DNA of 64,000 nucleotides from Agromyces luteolus (GCF_009729855.1 NZ_WODA01000022.1:1-64000); one strand, 5' to 3'. Counted from the stretch's first letter, positions 39,360-50,501 are shown. Notes: a model not told the origin generated them from the sequence alone. Translations and numbers: made by a program.

Positions 39360-39429
39360 AGTCGTTGTTCCTTTTTTCGCTGTCCTCGTACCCGCGGGGT
39401 GCCGCGGGCCGTTACTTTCCGACAGGGGC

Positions 39430-39651
39430 CTACTTGTAGCGGTAGACGATGCGGCCGCGGGTCAGGTCGTACGGGCTCAGCTCCACGATCACGCGGTCCT
39501 CGGGGAGGATGCGGATGTAGTGCTGGCGCATCTTTCCGGAGATGTGGGCGAGCACCTTGTGCCCGTTGGTCAGCTCCACCCGGAACATCGCGTTCGGGAG
39601 TGCCTCGATGACCGAGCCTTCGATCTCGATGACGCCGTCTTTCTTGGCCAT
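39430..39651 (-). CDS. infA: Translation initiation factor IF-1
   Basis: 73 residues, OB fold that occupies the ribosomal A site during initiation. [19 protein letters not shown] and [19 protein letters not shown] are diagnostic. ATG 39651 gives the usual length; the longer frame to 39753 is not used. It is normally next to map, but here 8 kb of mannitol genes intervene. Confidence 0.98.
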   Translation of the reverse strand: MAKKDGVIEIEGSVIEALPNAMFRVELTNGHKVLAHISGKMRQHYIRILPEDRVIVELSPYDLTRGRIVYRYK

Positions 39652-39759
39652 AGCCTCACTATCGCTTGGAGTTTGGGTTGTCGGTCGTGCGATGATGATG
39701 CACACCCCGGCATGGCCCATCGGGCATGCCGAAGCGGGCGTGCAAAACACCAAGGGTCA

Positions 39760-39788
39760 ACTATAGGCGAATCGGTCCCGATTCGCCA
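39760..39788 (-). promoter_or_regulatory. Candidate promoter of infA-rpmJ
   Basis: Minus-strand TGGCGA (39783-39788), 17 bases, TATAGT (39760-39765), giving a leader of about 100 bases. TATAGT is unusually AT-rich for this genome. Confidence 0.4.
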
Positions 39789-39801
39789 GTCGGGCCGCGT
39801 G

Positions 39802-40950
39802 TCAGCGTGCGGTGCGGCGCGCGACGACCTCGAGCAGGCGATCGTGCAGCGGATGCCCCGGCTCGATGCCGCACACCTCGCGCACGAACGTGCCCGCGGC
39901 GTCCGTCCGCAGGCGCTCCTGCAGCTCGACGCTCTCCGGGTCGGCCGGGACGTCGAAGCCGAGCGCCGCCCCGACCGCGGCGAGGAGCCCGTCGACCGGG
40001 AGGTCGCGCTCGGCGAGTTCGGCGGCCGGCGCGATGAAGCGCTCGCGGCGGGAGAGCTTGCGGAGCGGCTGGCGACCGACGCGCTCGACCGTGTCCGGCA
40101 GCCCCTCGTTGCGGAAGCGCCCCAGGATCACCTCGCGGTACTCGGCCATCTCGCCAGCGCCGAACCCGTGCTTGGCGACGATGAGGGCGGACGTCTCGTG
40201 CAGGACCTGCTCGACCCGCTCGGCGACCGACGGGTCGGCGAGCGCCTCGGCGATGCGCGCGTGCCCCGCGAGGAACCCGAAGTACGCCGTCGACGCGTGC
40301 CCCGTGTTCACGGTGAAGAGCTTCCGCTCGATGTACGGCCCGAGCCGGTCGACGAAGTGCGCGCCCGGGATCACGGGCGGCGCATCGCCGAACGGCGGCT
40401 CCTCGATCGCCCACTCCGAGAACGTCTCGACCGTCACGTCGAGGCCCGCGTCATCGGGCTGGCCGGGCACGATGCGGTCGACGGCCGTGTTCGCGAACAC
40501 CGCGCGGCGCTCGAGCTCGAGCCACTCGTCGGGTCCGGCCAGGTGCCGGGTCTCCTCGCGCAGCAGGCTCGTCGCGTCGATCGCGTTCTCGCACGCCATG
40601 ACCGCGAGCGGTGCGGCATCGGGTGAGCGATCGCGGAGCGCCTGCAGCACGTGCGGCGCGATGAATCGCAGGATGTTCGGCCCGACGGCCGTGGTGAGGA
40701 CGTCGGCGTCGGCGAGCTCCGCGGCGAGGGCCGCGGCATCCGTCTGCGAATTGATCGCACGGTAGCGGTCGACGACGAGGTCGCGCGCGCCGACGCCGAC
40801 CTCGTGCACGGTGTAGCGATCGGATGCCGCGAGCGCATCGATCAGCTCGGCGTTCACGTCGGCGAAGACGACCTCGTACCCGGCGTCGTGGAGCAGCAGC
40901 CCGATGAAGCCGCGGCCGATGTTGCCGGCGCCGAAGTGGACGGCCTTCAC
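39802..40950 (-). CDS. mtlD: Mannitol-1-phosphate 5-dehydrogenase
   Basis: Oxidises mannitol 1-phosphate to fructose 6-phosphate with NAD+. 382 residues. Rossmann start [19 protein letters not shown], catalytic-domain [16 protein letters not shown] with the conserved His. Last gene of the mtl operon; its ATG overlaps mtlF by four bases. Confidence 0.97.
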   Translation of the reverse strand: MKAVHFGAGNIGRGFIGLLLHDAGYEVVFADVNAELIDALAASDRYTVHEVGVGARDLVVDRYRAINSQTDAAALAAELADADVLTTAVGPNILRFIAPHVLQALRDRSPDAAPLAVMACENAIDATSLLREETRHLAGPDEWLELERRAVFANTAVDRIVPGQPDDAGLDVTVETFSEWAIEEPPFGDAPPVIPGAHFVDRLGPYIERKLFTVNTGHASTAYFGFLAGHARIAEALADPSVAERVEQVLHETSALIVAKHGFGAGEMAEYREVILGRFRNEGLPDTVERVGRQPLRKLSRRERFIAPAAELAERDLPVDGLLAAVGAALGFDVPADPESVELQERLRTDAAGTFVREVCGIEPGHPLHDRLLEVVARRTAR

Positions 40951-41387
40951 GACTCGTTCACCTCGGAGAGCAGTGCGACGAGCTCGTCGGACGAGCCGGC
41001 GGCGAGGAGCTTGCCGACCTCGTCCTCGTCGGAGAAGATCATCGCGATCTTCGACAGGATCTCCAGGTGCTCGTCGCCGATCCCGGCGATGCCCACCACG
41101 AAGCGGGCCTGCTCGCCGCCCCAGTCGACGGGCTCGTCGTACCGGATGAAGGAGAGCGCCGAGCGCAGGATCTGGTCCTTCGCCTCGTTCGTGCCGTGCG
41201 GGATGGCGAGCCAGTTGCCCATGTACGTCGAGACGCTGCCCTCGCGCTCGAGCATCGAGTCGATGTACTCGGGGCGCACGGCGCCCCCCTCGACGAGGAT
41301 CGCGCCGGCGGCGCGGATGGCCTCCTCGCGGTTCGCAGCGGCAGGGGCCAGGCGGACGTCGCCGGGCGACAGGATCTGTTCGGTCAT
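40947..41387 (-). CDS. mtlF: PTS mannitol EIIA component
   Basis: 146 residues from ATG 41387 (TAGGAGCACCC upstream). PTS EIIA type 2 fold; the phosphorylated histidine is His64 in [15 protein letters not shown]. Accepts phosphate from HPr and passes it to EIIB of MtlA. The open frame upstream to 41543 is the transcribed hairpin region, not coding. Confidence 0.95.
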   Translation of the reverse strand: MTEQILSPGDVRLAPAAANREEAIRAAGAILVEGGAVRPEYIDSMLEREGSVSTYMGNWLAIPHGTNEAKDQILRSALSFIRYDEPVDWGGEQARFVVGIAGIGDEHLEILSKIAMIFSDEDEVGKLLAAGSSDELVALLSEVNES

Positions 41388-41476
41388 GGGTGCTCCTACT
41401 TCCTCATCGCGTCTTCGTCGTGATCGGTCGTGCGGCGGCGGCTGCGTCGCGGTGCCCGCTTCCGTGCGGGCGGGGC

Positions 41477-41545
41477 GGATGACGCGACCGCCCGAGTCGC
41501 GGCCGATGCGTCGTGCGCGGCCGCGACCCGGGCGTCGCGTCATCC
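41477..41545 (-). terminator. Long hairpin between mtlA and mtlF (attenuator-like)
   Basis: GGATGACGCGAC...GTCGCGGCCG pairs with its distant complement over about 28 bp with one bulge and one mismatch, loop about 12 bases. It sits 12 bases after the mtlA stop and 90 before mtlF, within one likely operon. It may terminate part of the transcripts or stabilise the upstream mRNA. Confidence 0.65.
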
Positions 41546-41556
41546 GGTGGAGTTCG

Positions 41557-43089
41557 TCAGCGGACGCCCTCCGACTCCAGGAGGTTCACGATCTCGTCGT
41601 ACTTCGGCGAGTTCATGAAGTTCTCGACGGACACGTGGAGCGCGCTCGGCGACTGCAGCTTCGCCCGCTCGGTCAGGTCCTGGTGCGTGATGACCAGGTC
41701 GACCTCGTCGGTCAGGTTCGCGATCGCCTTGTTGGTGACCGTCACGCTGTCGATCCCGGCCTTCTTGATCTTGTTGCGCAGGACCGTCGCGCCCATGGCG
41801 CTCGAGCCCATGCCCGCGTCGCACGCGAAGACGATCGAGTGGATCGGCTTGTGCTCGAAGGCCGCCTGCTCGCCTTCCGCGACGAGGCCGGCGCCTGCGG
41901 CGACGCCCTCGGCCTGGAGGCCGGAGAGCACGCTCGACTCCTTGCCCTTGTTGGCCTGGGTCTGCGCGATCGCGGCCGACAGGTCGCCCGCGTTCTCCTT
42001 CTCGAGGTCGCGCTTGCGGCTGGCCCGGAGGATGATCGCGGAGATCACGAACGAGACGGTCGCGGCGAGCACCACCGAGAGGATGACGCCGACGTAGCTG
42101 TCCGACGCGGTCTGGATGAGCACCGCGAAGATGCTGCCGGGCGCGGCGGGCGCGCGGAGGCCGCTCGAGAACAGGACGTTGGTCGCCACGCCGGTCATGC
42201 CGCCCGCGATGGCCGCGATGATGAGCAGCGGCTTCATCAGCACGTACGGGAAGTAGATCTCGTGGATGCCACCCAGGAACTGGATGATGATCGCGCCCGG
42301 CGCGCTGGCGCGGGCGAGGCCCACCCCGAAGATCGCGAACGCGAGCAGGATCCCGAGACCGGGGCCGGGGTTGGCCTCGATGAGGAACAGGATCGACTTG
42401 CCGGTCTCCTCCGACTGCTGCACGCCGAGCGGCGTGAACACGCCGTGGTTGATGGCGTTGTTCAGGAAGAGGACCTTGCCCGGCTCGACGAGGATCGAGA
42501 CGAGCGGCAGCAGGCCGGCGAGGACCAGCCAGTTCACCGCGGCCTCGAGGCCGTTGCTCACGGCCTCGACGGCCGGCGCGAAGGCGTAGAAGCCGACGAG
42601 TGCGAGCAGCATTCCGACGATGCCGGCGGAGAAGTTGTTCACCAGCATCTCGAAGCCGGCCTTGATCTTGCCCTCCCAGAGGCGGTCGACCTGCTTCATG
42701 ATCCAGGCCGCGAGCGGGCCCATGATCATGGCGCCGATGAACATCGGGATGCCGGCGCCCACGATCACGCCGACGGTCGCGATGGTGCCGACGACGCCGC
42801 CGCGGGTGTCGTAGACCATCCGGCCGCCCATGTTCGCGATGAGCAACGGCAGCAGGTAGGTGATCATCGGCCCGACGAGGCCGATGTTCTCCGTGCCGTC
42901 CGGACTCGGGAACCCGCCGATCTCCGGGATCGGGAACGGCCCGACCTGGATGAAGAGCGCGGTGATGAATCCCCAGGCGATGAATGCCGCGATGTTCGGC
43001 ATGATCATGCCGCTGAGGAAGGTGCCGAAGCGCTGGACGGCGACTCGGGCTCCCCCGGGTCGCTTCGCCTCAGCTGACGTCGTCGTCAT
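41557..43089 (-). CDS. mtlA: PTS mannitol EIICB permease
   Basis: 510 residues. EIIC membrane domain at about 20-355 (GMIMPNIAAFIAWGF, IEANPGPGLGILLAF, FLGGIHEIYFPYVLM), then a linker and EIIB at about 415-510 with the phosphocysteine Cys423 in FACDAGMGSSAMGA. The EIIA part is separate (MtlF). Brings in mannitol as mannitol 1-phosphate. Confidence 0.96.
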   Translation of the reverse strand: MTTTSAEAKRPGGARVAVQRFGTFLSGMIMPNIAAFIAWGFITALFIQVGPFPIPEIGGFPSPDGTENIGLVGPMITYLLPLLIANMGGRMVYDTRGGVVGTIATVGVIVGAGIPMFIGAMIMGPLAAWIMKQVDRLWEGKIKAGFEMLVNNFSAGIVGMLLALVGFYAFAPAVEAVSNGLEAAVNWLVLAGLLPLVSILVEPGKVLFLNNAINHGVFTPLGVQQSEETGKSILFLIEANPGPGLGILLAFAIFGVGLARASAPGAIIIQFLGGIHEIYFPYVLMKPLLIIAAIAGGMTGVATNVLFSSGLRAPAAPGSIFAVLIQTASDSYVGVILSVVLAATVSFVISAIILRASRKRDLEKENAGDLSAAIAQTQANKGKESSVLSGLQAEGVAAGAGLVAEGEQAAFEHKPIHSIVFACDAGMGSSAMGATVLRNKIKKAGIDSVTVTNKAIANLTDEVDLVITHQDLTERAKLQSPSALHVSVENFMNSPKYDEIVNLLESEGVR

Positions 43090-43107
43090 GATGCCTCCAG
43101 TGCTGGG

Positions 43108-44790
43108 TCACGGCACGGTCGTGCCGGTGGGGGTGGGTGCGGATTCGGCGGCCTGCTTCGCCGCCTGCTTCGCCTCGGCCGCTCCCTCTGCGGCCAGGGC
43201 TGCCCGGGCGATGCGCTCGGCATCCTCCCGGGTGTACCGCGCGAGGGAGGCGCGGACGTCTGCGAGTGCCGACGGGGACATCGACAGCGTGGTGGCGCCG
43301 AGGCCGACGAGCACCACGGCGAGGAGCGGGTCGGCGGCGGCCTCGCCGCAGATGCCGACGGGCTTGCCGAGGCGGCCGCCGGCGGCGCCGACCTCGGCGA
43401 CCAGGCGCAGCACGGCCGGCGCCCACGGGTCCTGCAGGTTCGCGACCGTGCCGAGCAGCCGGTCGGCGGCCATCGTGTACTGGGTGAGGTCGTTGGTGCC
43501 GATCGACGCGAAGTCGGCGACGCCGAGCACGCGGTCGGCGATGAGCGCCGCCGACGGCGTCTCGACCATGACGCCGGCCGTCTTCAGGCCGAGCTCGCGG
43601 CAGAGGTCGGTGAAGTAGCGCGTCTCGTCGACGGTCGCGATCATCGGCGCCATGACCCACAGGTCGGCGTCGGTCGCGGCGTCGGCCGCGGCGAGCGCGG
43701 TCAGCTGCTCGCGCAGGATCACCTCGGCATGGCGCAGGGCGCGGATGCCGCGGAGCCCGAGCGCCGGGTTCTCCTCCTCCGCGTCGTTGAGGAACGAGAG
43801 CGGCTTGTCGGCGCCCGCGTCGAGCACGCGCACGACGACCTTCCGGCCGGGGAACGCCGACAGCATCCGGGTGTACTGCTCCTGCTGCTCGCGCACGCTC
43901 GGCGCGCGGTCGGCGTCGAGGAAGAGGAACTCGGTGCGGAACAGGCCCACGCCTTCAGCGCCGAGCTCCACCGCGTTCGCGGCGCCGTCGGCCGAGCCGA
44001 GGTTCGCGAGGAGGGGCACGGACGTGCCGTCGGCGAGCGCACCCGGCGTGATCGGCGCGGCCGCGCGCGCGGCGCGCTCGGCGATGCGCTCCTTCGCCGC
44101 CGCGACGGCGTCGGCGTCGGGCCCCTGGACGACGAGGTCGTTCTCGGCGTCGACGATCACGGTGTCGCCGTCGGCGAGGGCCGTGGCATCCGCTGCCCCG
44201 ACGATCGCGACGATGGACTTCTCGCGGGCGAGGATCGCGGTGTGCGAGGTCGGCCCGCCGTCGATGGTGACGAGGCCGAGCACCTGCGTGAGGTCGAGGA
44301 GCGCCGTGTCGGCCGGCGCGAGGTCGCGGGCGACGAGCACGAAGCGGTGGCCCGGGTTCGGCACGCCCGGTGCCGGCACCTTCAGCAGGTGCGCGACCAC
44401 GCGCTGCGACACGTCGTCGAGGTCGGCGGCGCGTTCGCCCATGTACCCGCCCATCGAGGACAGCAGGTCGCGGAACGCGGCGAACGCCTCGAACACGGCA
44501 CGCTCGGCGGTCTTGCCGTCGGCGAGCCGCTTCACGACGTCGTCCATGAGCGTCGGGTCCTCGGCCATCATGGCCTGCGCCTCGAGCACGTCCTGTGCGG
44601 CGCCGCCCGCCTGCGCGCCCTTGCGCTGCAGGTCGTCCGCCACGACCGAGACCGACGCGCGGGCGCGCTCCTCCTCGCGGGCCGGATCGAGGTGGCTGGG
44701 TCGGTCCACCGGTTCCGGCAGCCGCTCGGCCATCCTCACGACCGGTCCGACGGCCACGCCCTGGCCGATGCCGGTGCCTCTGAACTCCAT
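43108..44790 (-). CDS. ptsI: PTS enzyme I (phosphoenolpyruvate-protein phosphotransferase)
   Basis: 560 residues. Takes phosphate from PEP and gives it to HPr. Active His in IDGGPTSHTAILAR (about 183); PEP site segments GLFRTEFLFLD and IGTNDLTQYTMAADR. ATG 44790 has GGAGG seven bases upstream; a GTG one codon earlier is possible. Being inside the mannitol locus, it may be the general EI of the cell. Confidence 0.96.
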   Translation of the reverse strand: MEFRGTGIGQGVAVGPVVRMAERLPEPVDRPSHLDPAREEERARASVSVVADDLQRKGAQAGGAAQDVLEAQAMMAEDPTLMDDVVKRLADGKTAERAVFEAFAAFRDLLSSMGGYMGERAADLDDVSQRVVAHLLKVPAPGVPNPGHRFVLVARDLAPADTALLDLTQVLGLVTIDGGPTSHTAILAREKSIVAIVGAADATALADGDTVIVDAENDLVVQGPDADAVAAAKERIAERAARAAAPITPGALADGTSVPLLANLGSADGAANAVELGAEGVGLFRTEFLFLDADRAPSVREQQEQYTRMLSAFPGRKVVVRVLDAGADKPLSFLNDAEEENPALGLRGIRALRHAEVILREQLTALAAADAATDADLWVMAPMIATVDETRYFTDLCRELGLKTAGVMVETPSAALIADRVLGVADFASIGTNDLTQYTMAADRLLGTVANLQDPWAPAVLRLVAEVGAAGGRLGKPVGICGEAAADPLLAVVLVGLGATTLSMSPSALADVRASLARYTREDAERIARAALAAEGAAEAKQAAKQAAESAPTPTGTTVP

Positions 44791-44835
44791 CACTCGCCCT
44801 CCCCGTTCGGTTCGATGGGCGACGGACGCCTCGGG

Positions 44836-45102
44836 CTATTCGTCGTGATCGGTGCTGAGCAGCTCGACGAGCTCGTCGAGCACGCGCTGCTCGTCGCCGC
44901 CGTCGACGACGACGGTGACCTCGTCGCCGTGGTCGATGCCCTGCGCGATGACGGCGAGGATGCTCGCCGCGTTGACGGGAGCGCCTCCCGCCTTCGCGAT
45001 CGTGACGCTCGCACCGGATGATGCGGCGGCCTGCGTGAACAGCTTGGCCGGCCTGGCGTGCAGTCCGTGGCTCGATCCGACTCGAACAGTGCGCTCCACC
45101 AT
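44836..45102 (-). CDS. ptsH: Phosphocarrier protein HPr
   Basis: 88 residues. His15 in SSHGLHARPAKL is the phosphorylation site. The Ser46-equivalent sits in VNAASILAV, so HPr-kinase-type control is conceivable, though that kinase is usually absent in actinobacteria. Upstream of ptsI by 45 bases. Confidence 0.96.
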   Translation of the reverse strand: MVERTVRVGSSHGLHARPAKLFTQAAASSGASVTIAKAGGAPVNAASILAVIAQGIDHGDEVTVVVDGGDEQRVLDELVELLSTDHDE

Positions 45103-45126
45103 GTCTCCGGCCTCCGTCGCTGGTGT

Positions 45127-45171
45127 CCGTTCCCGTGATCACCATAGACCCGCGGCTCTGCGCAGGGAACG
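45127..45171 (-). terminator. Weak stem-loop between the EIIB-like gene and ptsH
   Basis: CCGTTCCC pairs with GGGAACGG around a 29-base loop. Possibly a partial terminator; evidence is only the 8-bp stem and the position. Confidence 0.3.
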
Positions 45172-45193
45172 GGGTTGCGCGGCGTGGGCGTGT

Positions 45194-45502
45194 TCATGCT
45201 CGGGCTCCGATGATCGCGATCGCGAGGTCGAGTGCGGCGTCGCCGTCGAGCGCGCGGGTCTCGTCGGGCAGCACGGCGACGGGCACGGATGCCGCGATCG
45301 CGAGCTGCTCGAGCGATCCGAGCCGCGGCACCAGGTGGACGCCCACGAGCAGCGCGTCGGCACCGTCGAGCGCTTCGGCGAGCGTCTGCTCGCCCGCAGC
45401 GCGGACGTCGGCGGCGATGCCCCGCGCCTCGGCCGCGCGGCGGATGCGCAGTGCGGCGAACGTGCTCGACGCACCCGCTCCGCACACCACGACGATCCGC
45501 AT
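45194..45502 (-). CDS. PTS EIIB-like protein (lactose/cellobiose type)
   Basis: 102 residues. MRIVVVCGAGASSTFAALRI has the phosphocysteine (Cys7) P-loop of small EIIB proteins; LVGVHLVPRLGSLEQLA follows. GAGGAGG is just upstream; the in-frame ATG at 45505 is equally possible. No cognate EIIC or EIIA for this type is nearby, so its partner or a regulatory role is unknown. First gene of the leftward PTS group. Confidence 0.8.
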   Translation of the reverse strand: MRIVVVCGAGASSTFAALRIRRAAEARGIAADVRAAGEQTLAEALDGADALLVGVHLVPRLGSLEQLAIAASVPVAVLPDETRALDGDAALDLAIAIIGARA

Positions 45503-45666
45503 CATCGGCCTCCTCGCCGAGCCCTGCCCGGTCCTCTTCGATCGGTCACGGCGAGTGCCGCGAACATGCCGAGTCTGCTCCCGTTCCGGGCATCGCCACC
45601 AACAGAACCGCTTCCGCACCCCCGGAAGATGCGCGGCATCCGCTCCCCCGGCGCCTCGGCAGGTGG

Positions 45667-45696
45667 TTGACTGGGCTGCACCCGCCCGGCGATCGT
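45667..45696 (+). promoter_or_regulatory. Candidate promoter of the PRD regulator gene
   Basis: TTGACT (45667-45672), 18 bases, GATCGT (45691-45696), 36 bases before the GTG. The -10 is poor, so confidence is low. Confidence 0.3.
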
Positions 45697-45732
45697 GCGC
45701 GTCGAGGCGGCGAGGATCGGAGCGGACCGGAC

Positions 45733-47643
45733 GTGCCGGAGAACTGGGAGCGCCTCGTCGAGGCCCTCGCCGACGACGACGCCGCGGTGACGGCTGCCCG
45801 GCTCGCCGACCGGCTCGGGGTCTCCGACCGGACCGTCCGCTCCTACGCCGCGCAGGCCAACCGCACCGGCGAGGTGGTCGTCGAGTCCGGACCCGACGGC
45901 TACCGGCTCGACCGCGCGGCCTGGGCCCGGGTCCTGCACGCCCGCTCGGACGCCGCCGACGCCGACACGCCCGACGGCCGGCGCGCCCGCCTCATCCGCG
46001 ACCTCGTCGACGCGCCCGACGGCCTCGACGTGCACGAGGTGGCGGCGGCGGCGCACGTCAGCGAGTCCACCGTCGAGGCGGACCTCGGGCGGGTCCGGGC
46101 ACGCCTCCAGGGCACCGGCCTCGGCCTCGCGCGCGAGGGCAGCAGGGTGCGGCTCGCCGGCCCCGAGACCGCCATGCGGCGGCTGCTGGGCTCGCTCGTC
46201 CGAGAGGAGGGCCGACGCGGCATCCGCGACCTGTCGTCGCTGCGCGCGGGGTTCCCGCCGATGGACGAGTTCCGGTCCGCACTCGTGTCGAGCCTGCGGG
46301 AAGCCGGGTACGCGCCGAACGAGTACGCACTCGACGACGTGCTGCTGCACGTCGCGATCGCGCTCGACCGAGTGGGCCGCGATCGCGTGCTCGCCGCGAC
46401 CGAGGACGCCGAGGCATCCGCCACCGCCCCGTCGTCGCCGACGGCCCCGGAGGCCGGGGCCGGCGACGAGCCGGCCGATGCCGCACCGCTCGACGCGCTC
46501 GCCGCCCTCCTCGACCGGCTCGTCCGCACGGGGTTCGACGTGCGCCTTCCCCCCGCCGAGCTCGACCACCTGGCCCGCCTCGTCGGCACGCGCGTCGCGA
46601 CCTCCCAGCAGGGCCCCGCGCGCGAAGCAGTCGTCCGCGAGATCGTGGCGCGGATCTCGCGCGAGTGGCTCGTCGAACTCGGCGACGACCGGTTCATCGA
46701 GCGCCTCGCACTGCACGTCGAGAACCTGGCCGCGCGCGCCGCCGAGCACAGCTACTCTCGCAATCCGCTCACCGCCTCCATCAAGTCGGCGTACCCGCTC
46801 ATCTACGACCTCGCGGTCTACCTCGCGAGCGAGCTCGCGCGACTCGAGGGCATCACCGTCAACGACGACGAGATCGCCTACCTCGCGATGCACCTCGGCG
46901 CGCAGCTCGAGCGGACGCGCTCGCGGGGGGACGTCGTGCGCGTCGCCGTCGACGTCCCCGAGTACCACGACGCGCGCGCGCTGCTCGTCGCGCGCCTTCG
47001 GAGCGCGCTCGGCGACGAGGCCGACCTGGTCGACGACGACCCCGACGACGCTGATCTCGTGGTCGCCGTGCTCCCGCCCGAATCCCCGCTGCCCGCGGTC
47101 GTCACGGTCGCGCCCTTCCCGACGGACGACGACGTCGGTCGCGTGCGCGCCGAGGTCGCGCGCCTCCGCCGCGGCCGCCGCCGGGCCCGGCTCGCCTCGA
47201 CGCTGTCGCACTCCATCGGGCCCGAGCTGTTCGTGCGCGGCGTCGGCGGACGCGATCGCGAGGCCGTGATCCGGCTGCTCGGCGACCGCCTCATCGATGC
47301 GGGCGTCATCGACGACGCCTACGTGCAGGGCGCGCTCGAACGCGAGCGCATGTCCTCGACCGCCTTCACCGACCTGCTCGCGGTGCCGCACGCCATGACG
47401 ATGACCGCCACGCGGAGCGCCATCGCGATCGCGATCGACGAACGGGCGATCGAGTGGGGCGACGCGAACGTGCACGTCGTCGCGCTCATCGCGTTCGCCG
47501 AGGACGGTCGCGCCGAGTTCCAGTCGGTCTTCGACCAGTTCGTGGAGGCGTTCTCCGAGCCCGAGAACGTGCGGCGGCTCGTCCGCGGCGCCACGGACTA
47601 CCCCGGCCTCCTGGCCGAGCTGTCCGGCCTCATGTCGACGTGA
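45733..47643 (+). CDS. BglG/MtlR-family PRD transcriptional regulator
   Basis: 636 residues from GTG 45733. N-terminal winged-helix (AARLADRLGVSDRTVRSYAAQ), a second HTH (HEVAAAAHVSESTVEADLGRV), two PRD domains (about 180-400, with DVLLHVAIALDRVGRD and DEIAYLAMHLGAQLE), a degenerate EIIB-like segment, and an EIIA-like C-terminus with LLAVPHAMTMT (His). PTS phosphorylation of the PRDs should tune it to mannitol supply. Divergent from the PTS genes, so it is their likely activator. The start is uncertain because the frame is open to 45232. Confidence 0.88.
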   Translation: MPENWERLVEALADDDAAVTAARLADRLGVSDRTVRSYAAQANRTGEVVVESGPDGYRLDRAAWARVLHARSDAADADTPDGRRARLIRDLVDAPDGLDVHEVAAAAHVSESTVEADLGRVRARLQGTGLGLAREGSRVRLAGPETAMRRLLGSLVREEGRRGIRDLSSLRAGFPPMDEFRSALVSSLREAGYAPNEYALDDVLLHVAIALDRVGRDRVLAATEDAEASATAPSSPTAPEAGAGDEPADAAPLDALAALLDRLVRTGFDVRLPPAELDHLARLVGTRVATSQQGPAREAVVREIVARISREWLVELGDDRFIERLALHVENLAARAAEHSYSRNPLTASIKSAYPLIYDLAVYLASELARLEGITVNDDEIAYLAMHLGAQLERTRSRGDVVRVAVDVPEYHDARALLVARLRSALGDEADLVDDDPDDADLVVAVLPPESPLPAVVTVAPFPTDDDVGRVRAEVARLRRGRRRARLASTLSHSIGPELFVRGVGGRDREAVIRLLGDRLIDAGVIDDAYVQGALERERMSSTAFTDLLAVPHAMTMTATRSAIAIAIDERAIEWGDANVHVVALIAFAEDGRAEFQSVFDQFVEAFSEPENVRRLVRGATDYPGLLAELSGLMST

Positions 47644-47664
47644 CGGATGCCGCGCCGCGGCCGA

Positions 47665-48492
47665 TCACGCGATCGGCACCGGCCGCACGCCGAAGGGCGC
47701 GAGACCCTCCGCACCGCCGTCGGGCGCGGTGAGCACCCAGATCCCGTCGGCGTGCACGGCGACGCTGTGCTCGACGTGCGCGCCGTCGCCGCCGTCGGCC
47801 GTCGCCACGGTCCAGCCGTCGTCGCGCACGAACGTGGCCGGGTCGCCGGACGTGATCATCGGCTCGATCGCGACCACCAGGCCCGGCTTCACGCGCGGGC
47901 CGCGCCCGCGGACCGCGTGGTTGTAGACCGACGGATCCTCGTGCATCGACCGGCCGATGCCGTGCCCGCCGTACCCCTCGAGGATGCCGTAGTCGCCGGA
48001 CGCCTCGACGGAGGCCTCGATCGCCTCGCCGACCTCGTTCAGGTGCCGGGCCGACGCGAGCGCGGCGATGCCCGCCCACAGCGACCGCTCGGCCGCGGCG
48101 GCGAGCTGCTCGCGTGCGAGCACCACGTCCGGGCGCTCGGGATCGGGAAGGACCACCGTGAACGCGGCGTCGCCGTTCCATCCGTCGACCTCGGCGCCGC
48201 CGTCGACCGACGCGATGTCGCCGGGGCGGAACGGCCGGTCGCCCGGGATCCCATGAACCACGTCGTCGTCGACCGACACGCAGAGCGCGTGCCGGTAGCC
48301 GGGGACGAGGCGGAAGTTCGAACGGCCGCCGTGCGCGAGGATGACCTCGTCCGCGGCGGTGTCGAGGTCGAGCGGGGTCGCCCCGACCACGAGCCGCTCA
48401 CGGGCCGCCGCGAGGAGCGCGGCGGTCGCCTCGCCCGCGGGCACCATGGCGCGGAGCTCGGCCGGCGTCTTGAGGTTCAGTCGGCCGAACAC
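47665..48492 (-). CDS. map: Methionine aminopeptidase, type I
   Basis: 275 residues from GTG. Removes initiator Met. Metal ligands in SVDGGAEVDGWNGDAAF, GYGGHGIGRSMHEDP, VAIEPMI and HVEHSVAV; pita-bread fold. Starts 12 bases after adk. It ends secY-adk-map; convergent with the PRD regulator. Confidence 0.96.
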   Translation of the reverse strand: MFGRLNLKTPAELRAMVPAGEATAALLAAARERLVVGATPLDLDTAADEVILAHGGRSNFRLVPGYRHALCVSVDDDVVHGIPGDRPFRPGDIASVDGGAEVDGWNGDAAFTVVLPDPERPDVVLAREQLAAAAERSLWAGIAALASARHLNEVGEAIEASVEASGDYGILEGYGGHGIGRSMHEDPSVYNHAVRGRGPRVKPGLVVAIEPMITSGDPATFVRDDGWTVATADGGDGAHVEHSVAVHADGIWVLTAPDGGAEGLAPFGVRPVPIA

Positions 48493-48504
48493 CGCGAGCG
48501 CCGG

Positions 48505-49136
48505 TTACGCGACGCCCGCGCTGCGACGCGTCGCGTCGTCGCCGTCGGCGTGCAGCCCGCGCTCGGCGAGGGCCGCGAAGATGCGCTCGGTGACCTCGTC
48601 GAGCGTGCCGACGCCGTCGATGCGGACGACGAGGCCGTGCTCGCGGTACACGTCGAGGATCGGCGCCGTCTCGCGCTCGTAGATCGCGAGGCGGTTGGCG
48701 ATGACCTCCTCGGTGTCATCGGTGCGGCCCTGGTCGATCGCACGCTGGCGGAGTCGCGTGATCGACTCCTCGCGCGGGACCACCAGCTCGACGACCGCGT
48801 CGAGCGACTCGCCGCGACCGGAGAGGAAGCCCTCGAGGTCGTCGACCTGGCCGCGGTTGCGCGGGTATCCGTCGAGGAGGAAGCCGCGGGCGGCATCCGC
48901 CTGCTCGAGGCGATCGCGGACGAGCTCGCTGGTCAGCTCGTCGGGGACGAGGTCACCGGCCTCGATGATGGCCTGGACGCGCTTGCCGAGCTCGGTGCCG
49001 CCCTTGACGTTCTCGCGGAAGATGTCGCCCGTGGCCACCTGCGGGACGCCGAACGCCTCGGCGACGAGCACGCCCTGCGTGCCCTTGCCGGAGCCCTGGG
49101 GGCCGACGATGAGGAATCGTGCGGAGGCGGTGTGCG

Positions 49137-49140
<4 letters not shown>
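48505..49140 (-). CDS. adk: Adenylate kinase
   Basis: 211 residues. P-loop VGPQGSGKGTQG at the N-terminus, then GDIFRENV and LDGYPRNRGQVDDLE; the lid is short with no zinc cysteines. ATG 49140 overlaps secY's stop by four bases (ATGA). Confidence 0.97.
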
Positions 49141-50459
<1,319 letters not shown>

Positions 50460-50501
50460 TCGTCCTCCTGTTACTGACGCCGCAGTCAGTATGAATGCGG
50501 C

